Positions 36,266 to 45,992 of a stretch of 64,000 nt of DNA are shown here, in pieces. The position numbers and the translations under genes are program-made. Every line of letters starts with the position of its first letter. Position 1 is the first letter of the stretch. The stretch lies in contig NZ_GL476320.1 in the NCBI RefSeq assembly GCF_000148725.1, forward strand, positions 163,637 to 227,636, written 5' to 3'. The notes below the pieces were generated by a model. That model was given only the letters and a program-made list of their open reading frames with translations, ran no database searches and was not told where the DNA came from. Source of the DNA: Roseibium sp. TrichSKD4. GTDB lineage: Bacteria; Pseudomonadota; Alphaproteobacteria; Rhizobiales; Stappiaceae.

Positions 36266-38644
36266 ATGACGCAAGTGGCGATTGATACAACACTCCTCGC
36301 GATACTGGCCCCGTTTCTGGCCGCTGCCATCGCTCCCATCCTCACCCGTTATCTAAAGCACAATGCGGCCTGGCTGCTTGCTTTGGTTCCAGCATGGATA
36401 TTCTGGCATTTTACCGGCTTCATCGCGCCGGTGTCTGAAGGGCAGTCCTTCATCGCAGCCAGATCCTGGGCGCCGATCTATCGGGTAGACTTCTCATTCT
36501 ACATTGATGGTTTGGCGACGGTCTTCGCGCTGCTGATCTCCGGCATTGGAACTTTCATTATCCTCTATGCCGGCGGATACATGAAGGGCCACGCGCAGCA
36601 GGGGCGGTTCTTCTCGTTTTTGTTCCTGTTCATGGGCGCGATGCTGGGGCTGGTTCTCGGCAATAACCTCTTCACGCTGTTCATTTTCTGGGAGTTGACG
36701 TCCATCACGTCCTTCCTTTTGATCGGGTTCAATCATCTCAAGGCGAAATCGCGCCGTGCGGCCATTCAGGCGCTGGTTGTCACCGGTGGCGGCGGTCTTA
36801 TCCTGCTGGCCGGGTTCGTGATGATCATTTCCGTCACGGGCGAAGTCTCCATGTCGGAGCTTTTGAAATCGCCGGATGTCATCCGCAACAGCGGATACTT
36901 TGTCCCGATTTTCTTCCTGATCCTTGGTGGTGCGTTCACCAAATCGGCTCAGTTCCCGTTTCACTTCTGGTTGCCCAACGCAATGGAAGCCCCCACTCCG
37001 GTGTCAGCGTTCCTGCACTCGGCCACCATGGTCAAAGCGGGTGTTTATCTCCTGATGCGCATGCATCCGATGCTGGGTGGAACAGATCTCTGGATGACCG
37101 TGCTGCCGGTCTTTGGTGGCGCAACTCTTCTCGTCGGCACGATCCTCGCAGTTCGCCAAACCGACTTGAAGCTCATGTTGGCCTACACGACCGTGGCATC
37201 GCTGGGCCTGTTGGTGATGCTGATCGGCACTAGCTATGAGCGTGCGCTTGAAGGTGCTGTGCTTTATCTGATCGCGCACTCACTGTTTAAAGGCGCGCTC
37301 TTCATGGTGGCTGGTACCATCGACCATGAAGCCGGAACGCGGGACGTTACCAAATTGGGTGGTCTGCGCGGTGCAATGCCGTTGACCTTCCTGTTTGCTT
37401 GCCTTGCTGCGCTCTCCATGTCCGGCCTGCCGCCGTTCATCGGCTTCATCGCCAAGGAAGTGCTGTATTACGGAACGTCCGGCGCACCGAGCGCAGCGGC
37501 TCTCCTGACTGTGACAGCCGTTGTCGGCAATGCGTTGATGCTTGTGATTGCAGCTGCCGTTGCCTTGAAGCCATTCCTCGGCCCAAAGGTTGAAACACCA
37601 AAAGCAGCACACGAAGGCCCGGTTATGCTTTGGGCGGGAGCAGCGTTCCTGTCGATCACGGGCCTTGTACTGGCTTTCACAACCCATTGGACCGGAGCTC
37701 AGCTGATTGGTCCGATGTTGTCGTCGCTGACCGGTACGCCAACCGAAGTTGAGCTGCATCTGGTGCCGCCTTACTTCATCGGCAACGTGGCCCTGATGCT
37801 CTCAATTGCAACAGTTGCACTCGGTGTTGTCTTGTTCTGGCAATTGGATCGCTTGCGGGCTTTGATTGCCGGTATACTGGTGGGCCCTTTGATGAATTGG
37901 GGTCCGGACAAGGGTTTCGATCAGGTCATTGCTGCCATTGTGTCTTTCGCCGCAGCTGCAACCCGGTTCCTGCAAAACGGCAAGATGCAGACCTACATGG
38001 CGTTGACCTTTGTTGTGACAGCCATCGCGGTTCTGCTGCCGGGTTATCTGTCGAACGGATGGCCCGCAGTGCCGAAAATGCCGCACTATCACTTCTATGA
38101 GTGGGGCATTTTCCTGATTGCCATCATGGGGCTCGGTGCAGTGCTGATCGCCAAGACCCGTCTGACGGCGATTGTCTCGCTCGGCATTCAGGGCTTCGCG
38201 GTTGCCATCATCTTCATGCTGTTTGGTGCGCCCGATCTGGCCTTCACGCAGTTGATGGTCGAAACCCTCTCGGTTGTAATTCTGGCTCTGGTCATGACTC
38301 GGTTGAAGCTGACACCGCGCGACCATCGCTCGGGTGCGGCGGCGCTTGTTACCGGCGTCATTGCGGTGGCTGTTGGGCTTGGCCTTGCGCTGACAATCAT
38401 TGCGATCACGCAGCAGCCATTTGACCGCACGCTGTCCGACTTCTTCACCGAATATAGCCGCTCCATCGCCCATGGCCGCAATATTGTGAACGTGATCCTC
38501 GTCGACTTCCGCGGCATTGATACCTTGGGTGAAATCGCGGTGGTCACCTTGGCCGGGCTCTGTGTCCTTGCGCTGATCCGCGTGAGAACGCCGCGCCCAA
38601 AGGATGCTGATCCAGCTCCACTGAAAAATGAGGAGGCTGCCTGA
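36266..38644 (+). CDS. mrpA: Mrp-type Na+/H+ antiporter subunit A
   Basis: A 792-residue polytopic protein homologous to NuoL/ND5 and the largest Mrp subunit. The proton-channel core shows [36 protein letters not shown], and [32 protein letters not shown] with the conserved Lys and His residues. The C-terminal third ([13 protein letters not shown] and later) is the part shared with MbhD/MnhB-type domains. It is the first of seven genes encoding a complete Mrp complex, which expels Na+ (or K+) in exchange for protons. Its stop and the next start overlap by one base. Confidence 0.95.
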   Translation: MTQVAIDTTLLAILAPFLAAAIAPILTRYLKHNAAWLLALVPAWIFWHFTGFIAPVSEGQSFIAARSWAPIYRVDFSFYIDGLATVFALLISGIGTFIILYAGGYMKGHAQQGRFFSFLFLFMGAMLGLVLGNNLFTLFIFWELTSITSFLLIGFNHLKAKSRRAAIQALVVTGGGGLILLAGFVMIISVTGEVSMSELLKSPDVIRNSGYFVPIFFLILGGAFTKSAQFPFHFWLPNAMEAPTPVSAFLHSATMVKAGVYLLMRMHPMLGGTDLWMTVLPVFGGATLLVGTILAVRQTDLKLMLAYTTVASLGLLVMLIGTSYERALEGAVLYLIAHSLFKGALFMVAGTIDHEAGTRDVTKLGGLRGAMPLTFLFACLAALSMSGLPPFIGFIAKEVLYYGTSGAPSAAALLTVTAVVGNALMLVIAAAVALKPFLGPKVETPKAAHEGPVMLWAGAAFLSITGLVLAFTTHWTGAQLIGPMLSSLTGTPTEVELHLVPPYFIGNVALMLSIATVALGVVLFWQLDRLRALIAGILVGPLMNWGPDKGFDQVIAAIVSFAAAATRFLQNGKMQTYMALTFVVTAIAVLLPGYLSNGWPAVPKMPHYHFYEWGIFLIAIMGLGAVLIAKTRLTAIVSLGIQGFAVAIIFMLFGAPDLAFTQLMVETLSVVILALVMTRLKLTPRDHRSGAAALVTGVIAVAVGLGLALTIIAITQQPFDRTLSDFFTEYSRSIAHGRNIVNVILVDFRGIDTLGEIAVVTLAGLCVLALIRVRTPRPKDADPAPLKNEEAA

Positions 38645-39063
38645 TGCGTACGGTTATCTTCCGCACTGTTGCGCCTTACCTCACAGCGCTCATGGTCCTG
38701 TTTTCCATCTTCGTGCTGTTGCGCGGACACAATGAGCCGGGTGGGGGCTTTATCGGCGGCCTGATCGCAGCCTCTGCACTTGCGATCTTCGGGATTGCTT
38801 GCGGCGTTGCATCCGTGCGCCGAGCCATCGTGTTCCACCCGATGAGCATTGCCGGGTTCGGCCTTTTGCTGGGGGCGGTATCGGCCCTGCCGTCACTGTT
38901 CAAAAAGCAGCCGTTCATGACCAGCCAGTGGCTTGAGTTCAAGTTCTTTGACGTGAATGTCGCGCTGTCGACACCGCTGTTTTTCGATATCGGCGTTTAT
39001 CTAGTGGTTGTCGGAGCAATCAGCTCGATTGCGCTGGCCTTGGAAGAAAGGGAGAGCGACTGA
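38644..39063 (+). CDS. mrpB: Mrp-type Na+/H+ antiporter subunit B
   Basis: A 139-residue membrane protein with four helices. [27 protein letters not shown] is the MnhB family signature. TGATG overlaps at both gene ends show tight translational coupling within the mrp operon. It forms part of the membrane arm with subunits A and C. Confidence 0.95.
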   Translation: MRTVIFRTVAPYLTALMVLFSIFVLLRGHNEPGGGFIGGLIAASALAIFGIACGVASVRRAIVFHPMSIAGFGLLLGAVSALPSLFKKQPFMTSQWLEFKFFDVNVALSTPLFFDIGVYLVVVGAISSIALALEERESD

Positions 39064-39440
39064 TGGAAACCGGTCTTGCGATTGTGATCGGCATATTCTT
39101 TGCCGTTTCAGTCTATCTCCTGCTCTCAAAGCAGCTTGTGCGGATGCTGATCGGTGTTGCGATCCTCGGCAACGCGGTAAACATGCTGATCTTCACCAAC
39201 GGACGGCTGACCCGGGAAGTTCCACCGGTGATCCCGGCAGACCTCTACGTTCCGGCAGAAGTCACCGCGAACCCGTTGCCGCAAGCGTTGGTTCTGACCG
39301 CGATTGTGATTTCGTTCTCGTTCTTTGCCTTCCTGTTGGTGCTGGCCTTCCGCGCCTATCAGGAGCTTGGCACAGACGACGTCAACGAGATGCGCGTTGC
39401 CGAACCTTCAAACGACCCTCTTCCTCCGCAAGGATATTGA
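39063..39440 (+). CDS. mrpC: Mrp-type Na+/H+ antiporter subunit C
   Basis: 125 residues, three helices, NuoK-like. VYLLLSKQLVRMLIGVAILGNAVNMLIF corresponds to the conserved NuoK helix pair, and QALVLTAIVISFSFFAFLLVLAFR is the last helix with its family QALVLTAIVI motif. It is coupled to subunit B by a one-base overlap. Confidence 0.95.
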   Translation: METGLAIVIGIFFAVSVYLLLSKQLVRMLIGVAILGNAVNMLIFTNGRLTREVPPVIPADLYVPAEVTANPLPQALVLTAIVISFSFFAFLLVLAFRAYQELGTDDVNEMRVAEPSNDPLPPQGY

Positions 39441-39446
39441 TCTGAT

Positions 39447-41036
39447 ATGGCCGGTTCCTATCCTTCCGTAGACGTCGATTTTTCCCAAGCGTGGAACTTG
39501 ACGCCCGTTTCCGCAGCCGACTGGCTGATCGTGGCCCCGGTTGTCATTTCCATGATCGGCGGCGCGGTGTGCCTCATGGCGCGCAAAAACACAGATGCCC
39601 AGCCAAAACTGGGTCTGATCTTCCTCGTTCTTCTCGTACTTGCCAGCGGCGGTTTGCTGCTGAGGGTTCTGGACAAGGGCGTCATCACCATGGTGATGGG
39701 TTCTTGGTTGCCGCCCTTCGGGATTGCGTTCACCGTTGATGCACTTGGCGCAACCTTGTGCTTGATCGCCTCTGTGGTTGCCCTGTGCGCCGGGATCCAT
39801 GGCGCAGCCACGGTTGACAATACGGGGCGTCGCTACGGGTTCTACCCGTTCCTTTTGTTATTGATGACCGGTGTTTGTGGGGCGTTTTTGACCGGCGACA
39901 TCTTCAACCTCTATGTCTGGTTTGAAGTGCTGCTCATCTCGTCCTATGGCTTGCTGGTTCTTGGCAACGAGCGTCCGCAGCTAGATGGTGCTGTCAAATA
40001 CGGCATTTTGAACCTGATCGGCACCAACCTCTTCCTGATCGGAACGGGTTTGATTTACGGCGTGTTCGGCACGCTAAACATGGCCGACATTGCGATCAAA
40101 ATCTCCGAGATGGATGCGCCCGCCAGCGGAACGCTGGCAACCATTGCCGCGCTTTATTTGCTGGCCTTTGCCATGAAGGCAGCTGCGTTTCCGGTCAATT
40201 TCTGGCTTCCAGCCTCCTATCACACGCCGAATATTGTGATTTCCGCTGTCTTCGCAGGCCTTTTGACGAAGGTGGGTGTCTACGCACTCCTGCGCATCTT
40301 CGTCCTGATCATGCCAGCTTCTCGCGAATATATGGCAGACCTGATCTCGGTCGTTGCCATCGGCACCATGATCGTCGGCGCACTTGGCGCGTTGGCGCAA
40401 AGTGAAGTCCGCAGGCTTCTGGGATATCTGGTGATTTGCGGCATCGGCTCCATGCTGGCCGGTCTTGCAATTGGCAGCACGGTGGCGATCTCCGGCGCGA
40501 TTTTTTATGCCGTGCATTCGATCATTGTCATGACTGCGCTCTATATGGCCGCTGGCGTTATCTATCAGATGGCGGGGTCCTATGACCTTCGAAAACTGGG
40601 TGGCCTTTATGGAGCCAGCCCGGCATTTGCAGCGATCTTCCTCATCCTCGCCTTCGCCGTGTCCGGCCTGCCGCCGTTCTCCGGTTTCTGGCCAAAGGTC
40701 ATGCTGGTTGAAGCTGCAATCAATGACAGCCGCGTCTGGTTGGCCGTTGCAATCCTGCTCAGCGGTTTCCTGACAACCATCGCCATGGGGCGAACGTGGA
40801 TCTACGCATTTTGGCGGGGCGGTCCGGAAGGCACGGAAGACGGCAAGTCTGTCGCCCTGTCGCCGAAGACCTTGCCAATCCCTGCTGCATCATGGGTGCC
40901 GGTCTGCATGCTGACAGCGCTGGTCATTTATTTCGGCCTGCAGCCGGAGGGCATCATGCATCTGTCAGCCTATGGTTCAATCGGTCTCATTGATCCGCAG
41001 GGATATGTGAACTCAGTCTTCGGAGGTGCACAATGA
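39447..41036 (+). CDS. mrpD: Mrp-type Na+/H+ antiporter subunit D
   Basis: A 529-residue NuoM/N-like subunit with about fourteen helices. Key segments are TGDIFNLYVWFEVLLISSYGLLV, with the conserved glutamate, AFPVNFWLPASYHTPNIVISAVFAGLLTKVGVYALLR, with the conserved lysine, and SGLPPFSGFWPKVMLVEAA. Together with subunit A it forms the ion-translocating core. Its stop overlaps the start of subunit E (ATGA). Confidence 0.95.
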   Translation: MAGSYPSVDVDFSQAWNLTPVSAADWLIVAPVVISMIGGAVCLMARKNTDAQPKLGLIFLVLLVLASGGLLLRVLDKGVITMVMGSWLPPFGIAFTVDALGATLCLIASVVALCAGIHGAATVDNTGRRYGFYPFLLLLMTGVCGAFLTGDIFNLYVWFEVLLISSYGLLVLGNERPQLDGAVKYGILNLIGTNLFLIGTGLIYGVFGTLNMADIAIKISEMDAPASGTLATIAALYLLAFAMKAAAFPVNFWLPASYHTPNIVISAVFAGLLTKVGVYALLRIFVLIMPASREYMADLISVVAIGTMIVGALGALAQSEVRRLLGYLVICGIGSMLAGLAIGSTVAISGAIFYAVHSIIVMTALYMAAGVIYQMAGSYDLRKLGGLYGASPAFAAIFLILAFAVSGLPPFSGFWPKVMLVEAAINDSRVWLAVAILLSGFLTTIAMGRTWIYAFWRGGPEGTEDGKSVALSPKTLPIPAASWVPVCMLTALVIYFGLQPEGIMHLSAYGSIGLIDPQGYVNSVFGGAQ

Positions 41037-41509
41037 CCGGATTGTTCCTGATCAATGTCCTCCTGTCGCTGGCCTGGGGGGCGGTTACCGGTAGTTTTTC
41101 CGCCGTAAACCTGGTCTTCGGCTTCGTTTTGGGGACGGGCGCTCTTTATCTCATCCGCGAACAGGTTGGCACATCCGGGTACTTTTCGCGGGCAGGTAAA
41201 ACGCTAAGCCTCGGAGCGCTGTTTATCTACGAGTTGATCCTGTCGTCCTGGCGGGTTGCCAAGATTGTGTTGCAGCCGAAAATCGAGCTGGAGCCGGGGA
41301 TCATCGCCTATCCGCTGACCGTGGATCGTGATTTTGAAATCACCATGCTCGCCAATCTCATCACCTTGACCCCCGGAACCCTGTCCGTGGACGTGTCTGA
41401 CGACAGAAAAACCCTTTTTGTTCACTGCATTGATGTTCCTGATCCCCAGGCCACTATCGACGAGATCAAAAACGGGTTTGAACGCAAGATCCTGGAGGCC
41501 TTCCGGTGA
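41033..41509 (+). CDS. mrpE: Mrp-type Na+/H+ antiporter subunit E
   Basis: 158 residues with two N-terminal hydrophobic segments and a soluble C-terminal domain. [29 protein letters not shown] is the family-defining stretch. It overlaps its neighbours by four bases on both sides. Subunit E stabilises complex assembly in characterised Mrp systems. Confidence 0.95.
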   Translation: MTGLFLINVLLSLAWGAVTGSFSAVNLVFGFVLGTGALYLIREQVGTSGYFSRAGKTLSLGALFIYELILSSWRVAKIVLQPKIELEPGIIAYPLTVDRDFEITMLANLITLTPGTLSVDVSDDRKTLFVHCIDVPDPQATIDEIKNGFERKILEAFR

Positions 41510-41862
41510 CACCTCTTGAAACCTTCTCAGCCGACTTCCTTGATGCCTGTGTGCATATCGCGCTGGCTGTCTTGACCGTCAGCTTCATTTTGATTGCGAT
41601 CCGGACAGTAAAGGGACCGACCTTGCCGGACAGGGTGGTGGCGCTCGATATGCTTGTCGCAGTCGGGATCGGCTTTCTGGCAACCTTCGGGGTTCTGACC
41701 TCATATTACCTTTATATTGATGTGGCCATCACACTTGGTCTCGTCGGCTTCCTCGCAACGGTTGCTTTTGCGCGCTTCATCCTGAACCGCGGCACAGCCG
41801 GAGACACGGCGATCATGAACGAAGTGGACGAGTCCATCGAACGCAGAAAGGCAGGACAATGA
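41506..41862 (+). CDS. mrpF: Mrp-type antiporter subunit F
   Basis: 118 residues, three helices. [26 protein letters not shown] is the characteristic MnhF loop and helix. Translation starts at a GTG that overlaps the mrpE stop (GTGA), so coupling probably substitutes for a strong start signal. Confidence 0.93.
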   Translation: MTPLETFSADFLDACVHIALAVLTVSFILIAIRTVKGPTLPDRVVALDMLVAVGIGFLATFGVLTSYYLYIDVAITLGLVGFLATVAFARFILNRGTAGDTAIMNEVDESIERRKAGQ

Positions 41863-42212
41863 TCGGAGCCTGGATGGATATCATTGTCGGCATCATGCTG
41901 GTGGTAGGAGCCGGTTTTGCCTTGGTCGCGTCAATTGGGATCTTGAGACTGCAAGACGTCTACATGCGCATGCATGCCGGATCAAAAGCAGGAACACTTG
42001 GATCTGGCGTAATGTTGCTGGCACTTGCCGTGCACGCATCTGACGGCGGTGTCGTGACCCGCGCCATTGCCGGTGTTATCTTCTTTCTGCTGACTGCGCC
42101 TGTCTCCGCCCATCTTCTGGCAACCGCCGCCTATCGAGTGGGGTACCGGCCATGTGCGTTGACGAAAAAAGATGCTTTCAAAGCCGAAGCTCGTCCGCAG
42201 GACAAGGACTGA
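41859..42212 (+). CDS. mrpG: Mrp-type antiporter subunit G
   Basis: 117 residues with three helices. [30 protein letters not shown] is the MnhG signature, followed by [21 protein letters not shown]. It is the last gene of the seven-gene operon; the start overlaps the mrpF stop by four bases. A CAGCCAGA...TCTGGCTG hairpin follows at 42233-42256. Confidence 0.94.
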   Translation: MIGAWMDIIVGIMLVVGAGFALVASIGILRLQDVYMRMHAGSKAGTLGSGVMLLALAVHASDGGVVTRAIAGVIFFLLTAPVSAHLLATAAYRVGYRPCALTKKDAFKAEARPQDKD

Positions 42213-42232
42213 CGTTTTTCCGCCTCATTGTG

Positions 42233-42256
42233 CAGCCAGAGATTGACTTCTGGCTG
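42233..42256 (+). terminator. Possible transcript-end hairpin of the mrp operon
   Basis: CAGCCAGA at 42233-42240 is complementary to TCTGGCTG at 42249-42256 around an eight-base loop, 20 bases after the mrpG stop. There is no T-run, so Rho-independent termination is uncertain. Confidence 0.4.
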
Positions 42257-42628
42257 AACGGCGAAGGGTGTCGAATCGTCTCCCGGCCGTCGAGTTTTAT
42301 CCGCAAGATGAGTTGTGAGATGGTTGTTAAAAGACAGCTTTCTCTTGCGTTACATATACTTTTCCTAAAATGTGAAAAAACGCGGAAATACGACCAGTAA
42401 TATTACAAAACTGCAGCCTTTAATTGAAAAACGATAGTAATTTACTGCTTTCAGGGGTTGTCTACGACGGTAACCCATCTTATAAGAAGCTTATCCGATA
42501 CCTCGAAAGTAGAACATTTTTTGTATGTGGTGTGGTCAAGTATCGATTATTTACGGTACCTGCTGCGTCAAGAAGCTTTTTAGGGTTAGAGAGACAGAAT
42601 TCTCGATTTAAAGAAGAATGGACCTGAA
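42257..42628 (+). promoter_or_regulatory. Long AT-rich mucR leader/promoter region
   Basis: Most of the 416-base gap between mrpG and mucR is clearly more AT-rich than the surrounding genes, with T- and A-runs such as ATACTTTTCCTAAAATG and AATTTACTGCTTTC. No protein-coding ORF is convincing. MucR/Ros proteins bind AT-rich sites with T-A steps and commonly repress their own promoter, so this is the likely autoregulatory region. Exact promoter boxes were not assigned. Confidence 0.5.
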
Positions 42629-43045
42629 ATGACGGAAAATCCGGTAGACGGCGCTCTGATTGAACTTACCTCCGATATCGTGTCTGCTTATGTCAGCAAC
42701 AACACTGTGGCTTCAACAGACCTGCCGAACCTGATCAACGAAGTTTACGGCGCTCTGCAGCGCACCGCGACCGCTTCCCAAGAGCCGGAGCCGGAGCCGC
42801 TGAAGCCAGCCGTGCCGATCAAGAAGTCGGTCATGCCGGACTACATCATCTGCCTGGAAGACGGCAAGAAGTTCAAGTCGCTGAAGCGTCACCTGCGCAC
42901 CCATTACGACATGACCCCGGACGAATACCGCGAGAAGTGGGAGCTTGGCCCGGATTATCCGATGGTTGCTCCTAACTACGCAGCTGCTCGTTCCGAGCTT
43001 GCAAAGAAAATGGGCCTCGGCCAGCAGCGCAAACGCGCTAAATAA
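42629..43045 (+). CDS. mucR: MucR/Ros family zinc-finger transcriptional regulator
   Basis: 138 residues. The N-terminal helix region ([28 protein letters not shown]) drives oligomerisation. The C-terminal prokaryotic zinc finger is [30 protein letters not shown], with one cysteine-side ligand region and two histidines, followed by [16 protein letters not shown]. MucR proteins are global H-NS-like silencers of exopolysaccharide, motility and virulence genes in Hyphomicrobiales. The first conventional zinc-ligand cysteine pair is reduced to one cysteine, as in other MucR proteins. A strong terminator follows. Confidence 0.96.
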   Translation: MTENPVDGALIELTSDIVSAYVSNNTVASTDLPNLINEVYGALQRTATASQEPEPEPLKPAVPIKKSVMPDYIICLEDGKKFKSLKRHLRTHYDMTPDEYREKWELGPDYPMVAPNYAAARSELAKKMGLGQQRKRAK

Positions 43046-43068
43046 GCCGTTACATGCTGCGTTCTTTC

Positions 43069-43097
43069 AACCGCCCGGATTTTCCGGGCGGTTTTTT
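43069..43097 (+). terminator. Intrinsic terminator of mucR
   Basis: AACCGCCCGGA at 43069-43079 pairs with TCCGGGCGGTT at 43083-43093, loop of three to four bases, then a run of T residues. It lies 24 bases after the mucR stop. Confidence 0.95.
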
Positions 43098-43158
43098 GTT
43101 GGTTAGTGTAGATTGGAAAATCGCGTGAGGAAAAAGTCCGCCCCTTGAGGAGATCAAA

Positions 43159-43794
43159 ATGCTTCAAGCCTATCTCGCAACTCTTGTTGGGTTGATTGCC
43201 ATGCAGGTTGCGCCAGGCCCAAACCTTTTGGCGGTTGCTTCTGCAGGAATGGGGCAGGAACGTCGATCCGCGCTCCTGATCGCGCTTGGGGTCGCAAGTG
43301 GCGCAGCAATTTGGGTGTTCCTGGTTGCCATGGGAATTGGCGTTGCAGTCAAAAACCATCCGGAACTCCTCACTGTGCTCAAGTTTGCGGGCGGCGGGTA
43401 TTTGATGTGGATCGGAGCAAGAGCATTTTTATCCGCACTCAAGGGCCAAAATACGCGCATAGCGCAGACAGAAGGGGCGTGTTCGGATTGGGTTTCTTGG
43501 CGCAGAGGGCTGTTTGTTGTCATGTCTAACCCCAAGGCCGCATTGGGTTGGGCCGCTATTGCCTCTTTCATGTTCGGGGCGGGGCTGACTGCGCTTCAGG
43601 TCGCAGCCTTTGCACCCCTTGCCGCATTAAGCGCAATCATGGTCTACGGCGGATATGCGCTTTTGTTTTCAACCGGCAGGGCAGTTCGCACCTACCAAAG
43701 GTTTTGGCGAGGGGTAGAGCTTGTGTTCGGGGGCGTCTTCGGTGCGATGGGGGCGAGCCTGCTTCTGGCCGGGGCGAGAGATTTGCGCCCATAA
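43159..43794 (+). CDS. LysE-type amino acid exporter
   Basis: A 211-residue, six-helix exporter of the LysE/RhtB family. The opening LVGLIAMQVAPGPNLLAVASAGMGQERRSALLIALGVASGA is the family signature (PGPN), and KFAGGGYLMWIGARAFLSA with RRGLFVVMSNPKAALGWAA (the NPK motif) are also canonical. GAGGAGAT precedes the ATG. Cargo is unknown. Confidence 0.93.
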   Translation: MLQAYLATLVGLIAMQVAPGPNLLAVASAGMGQERRSALLIALGVASGAAIWVFLVAMGIGVAVKNHPELLTVLKFAGGGYLMWIGARAFLSALKGQNTRIAQTEGACSDWVSWRRGLFVVMSNPKAALGWAAIASFMFGAGLTALQVAAFAPLAALSAIMVYGGYALLFSTGRAVRTYQRFWRGVELVFGGVFGAMGASLLLAGARDLRP

Positions 43795-43803
43795 AGGTGC
43801 TGT

Positions 43804-43827
43804 AGCAGCTCTATTAAGAGAGCTGCT
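43804..43827 (+). terminator. Hairpin after the LysE-family gene
   Basis: AGCAGCTCT at 43804-43812 pairs perfectly with AGAGCTGCT at 43819-43827, ten bases after the stop. The following T content is low (TGTCTACCTTG), so termination strength is unclear. Confidence 0.45.
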
Positions 43828-44040
43828 TGTCTACCTTGTTGCTGAATAACTATCTGAAAAACATTCAAAAACGATCGTGCCCAAAGGTGGTTTGGGCGAG
43901 CACGGTCGCGCGTGCGGCTGTGTGAAGTCGCGCTGTGCACCCTTAAGAATATAAGGAAACTTATGCTCAACCTAAAATTTTATGTTAGTATAATAGGAAA
44001 AATTACCTAGTCGTTTTGATGGATAGGGTGGAGTTTCAAA

Positions 44041-44439
44041 ATGGCACCGCACCGGAAGGGGAAACAAAAAGCAGGTAACTGCTCCAGTTGTTATTCCGCT
44101 TTTGCGCAGTTGTTTGCCAATCGCATGGCGGCACATTTGCATATTGCCGAAGGGTAAGTCTCACGGGTGTTTTGCATTGAGCCAAACGAGTTTTACCGCG
44201 AGACGCGCGGGCGTCGTCAGGTTGTCGAGGCGCGCCACTTGGTGATGTATCTGGCCCATGTGGAACTCGGCTATCCCCTCAAGGATATCGGACATCGTTA
44301 CCACCGCCACCGAAGCACCGCGGCCTATGCGTGCCGCGTCACCTAAAACCGCAGAGAAGATCCCGAATTCGATGATATGGTTTGCCAATTGGAGGCCATT
44401 ATTTCCCTTCGCAACGACCCGTTGTTTATTGCTGTTTGA
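44041..44439 (+). pseudogene. DnaA-C-like helix-turn-helix protein interrupted by two in-frame TAA codons
   Basis: Reading one frame from the ATG at 44041 (GGTGGAG upstream) gives about 132 codons with only two stops, at 44155-44157 and 44344-44346. The part between encodes RGRRQVVEARHLVMYLAHVE, then GYPLKDIGHRYHRHRSTAAYACRV, which matches the DnaA domain IV-like small HTH proteins of Hyphomicrobiales. After the second stop the frame continues NRREDPEFDDMVCQLEAI to a natural TGA at 44437. A single G-to-T change (GAA to TAA) could explain the second stop. It is normally a neighbour of DUF6456, sufE and mucR. It is probably non-functional unless read otherwise in vivo. Confidence 0.7.
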
Positions 44440-44449
44440 GAGGTTCTCG

Positions 44450-45247
44450 ATGAAAAAACGTTTGCCCAAAGACTATCAATTGTTGTTTCGCCTCCTGAAA
44501 GCCCTGTCGGCAAGTGGAAAGCGGGTCGTGCCAGACCCGAGCGCACCGGAAGGTTGGTGGGTTCAATCCTCTGACGGTGTGTGAGGTCAGACCGTGCTGG
44601 ACGATGGCCGAAGGTCAGATTATCTGAAAGGGGGCGAAGGCAATACATTTGCCTTGAGTGACACAGGCAAGAAGGCGCTCAGGCGGTATCTAGCGAGCGA
44701 AGGCGCATTTTTAAGCCAGCACCGCGAAATGAGTCGCGAGCATTATGACGGCATGGATGCGCCGCTAACCGTGAACCTCTCGGAGAGCCCGTTGGCGTGG
44801 CTGGCCAAACGCAAGGACAAGTCGGGGAAACCTCTTCTATCCAAGACCCAGATACTGGCGGGAGAACGGCTGCGGCAAGACTTTTCCTTTGCCTGCCTCA
44901 TGCCTGACATGGCGGGTGGCTGGAAAGTGGAGCAGTCAGGCTTGCCACGCGGGGGTGGGAAGTCGTCCGGTGACTTGAATGACGACGTTATCGCCGCAAA
45001 GGACCGGGTTCAGCGGACACTCGACAGTCTTGAGCCGAAATGCGCGCGGGTTCTGGTGGATGTGTGCTGTTATCTAAAAGGGCTGGAGACTGTTGAGGCA
45101 GAACAGGGCTGGCCTGCGCGCTCTGCCAAGATCGTATTGCAGATCGCGCTGAACTCACTCGCTTTGAGTTACGGCATGATCATCCAGTCAAAACGGGCAG
45201 GTGGTCACATTTCGGTCTGGACGTCAGAGCCTGATCACCTTCAGTGA
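44450..45247 (+). pseudogene. DUF6456 protein with an in-frame TGA near its N terminus
   Basis: From the ATG at 44450 the frame reads MKKRLPKDYQLLFRLLKAL, then a TGA at 44582-44584, and continues in the same frame as a 217-residue stretch to 45247. The downstream part contains TFALSDTGKKALRRYL, then ESPLAWLAKRKDKSGKPLLSKTQILAGERLRQDF and the C-terminal DUF6456 region. A GTG at 44594 could restart translation and give a protein missing about 48 residues. DUF6456 is of unknown function and in this order often lies beside the DnaA-like HTH gene, which here is also interrupted. Confidence 0.75.
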
Positions 45248-45269
45248 GCAACCCGCTGTCGGGAGTTCA

Positions 45270-45303
45270 GAAAAAGAAAGAGGGCGCCCTGTCAGGCGTC
45301 CTC
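45270..45303 (-). terminator. Intrinsic terminator of sufE (minus strand)
   Basis: On the minus strand a nine-base stem (45295-45303 with 45280-45288, one G-U pair) and six-base loop are followed by a T-rich run (complement of 45271-45279). The stem overlaps the last codons of sufE. Confidence 0.85.
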
Positions 45304-45726
45304 AGACCGCAATGCGGCTTCTGCATCGGCGCGAATGCGGCCGATCATCGACTTGAGACCGTTTGACCGTTGTGGGGTCAGGTGCTCTTGCAGGCCGAGC
45401 TGATTGAAAATCGCATCAACATCCGTCGCCAGAACATCTTGCGCAGTCTTGCCAGAGAAAACAGCCAATGCAACGGCCACAAGCCCCTGAACGATTAGCG
45501 CGTCGCTGTCTCCGCGATAGGTCAAGACCGGAGCTTCACCACTGCGATCCACCTCCGTGACCAACCAGACTTGCGAAACACAGCCACGCACCTTGTTGGA
45601 CTCGTTCTTTTCGTCGTCAGCAAGGCCGGGCAGCTCTTTGCCGAGATCGATCAGGTATTTGTAACGGTCTTCCCAGTCATCGAGAAAATCAAACGTTTCA
45701 ACAATATCGTCGAGTGAAGTAGTCAT
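45292..45726 (-). CDS. sufE: SufE cysteine desulfuration protein
   Basis: A 144-residue protein that accepts persulfide sulfur from SufS for Fe-S cluster assembly. The conserved active-site loop is NKVRGCVSQVWLV, with the acceptor cysteine near residue 49, and the opening IVETFDFLDDWEDRYKYLIDLGKELPGL is typical. HLTPQRSNGLKSMIGRIR closes the fold. No suf operon is adjacent; its presence beside DUF5330 and DUF6456 is a known Hyphomicrobiales arrangement. Confidence 0.95.
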   Translation of the reverse strand: MTTSLDDIVETFDFLDDWEDRYKYLIDLGKELPGLADDEKNESNKVRGCVSQVWLVTEVDRSGEAPVLTYRGDSDALIVQGLVAVALAVFSGKTAQDVLATDVDAIFNQLGLQEHLTPQRSNGLKSMIGRIRADAEAALRSEDA

Positions 45727-45992
45727 GGTCGCTCATATCGGGATGATGTGGTCACACCCTTATACCTAGGGGCCTCGATTGCGCAAATCGAGGATAAAAA
45801 GCACTTGGAGGATGAATGGGGAAAGAAAAATCGCCGCAGGTGATAATGGGCAGCAACACACCTGCGGCGTGCGGAACAATCCGCATAAGTTAAACCGTCA
45901 TTCAGACCTTCAAACTTTCGTCGTCCAATCTGCTCAAGCGGGCGCAAAGTTGCTCAGGGTTCAGGTTCTTGAGCCCTTCGCAACAGGGACGC

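Noticed and set aside
37802-38473. 223-codon minus-strand ORF inside mrpA
   Set aside because: Low-complexity composition typical of antisense to hydrophobic genes; no start signal.
44155-44346. TAA codons in the DnaA-like gene as an alternative genetic code
   Set aside because: All other genes in the window use TAA, TAG and TGA as ordinary stops.
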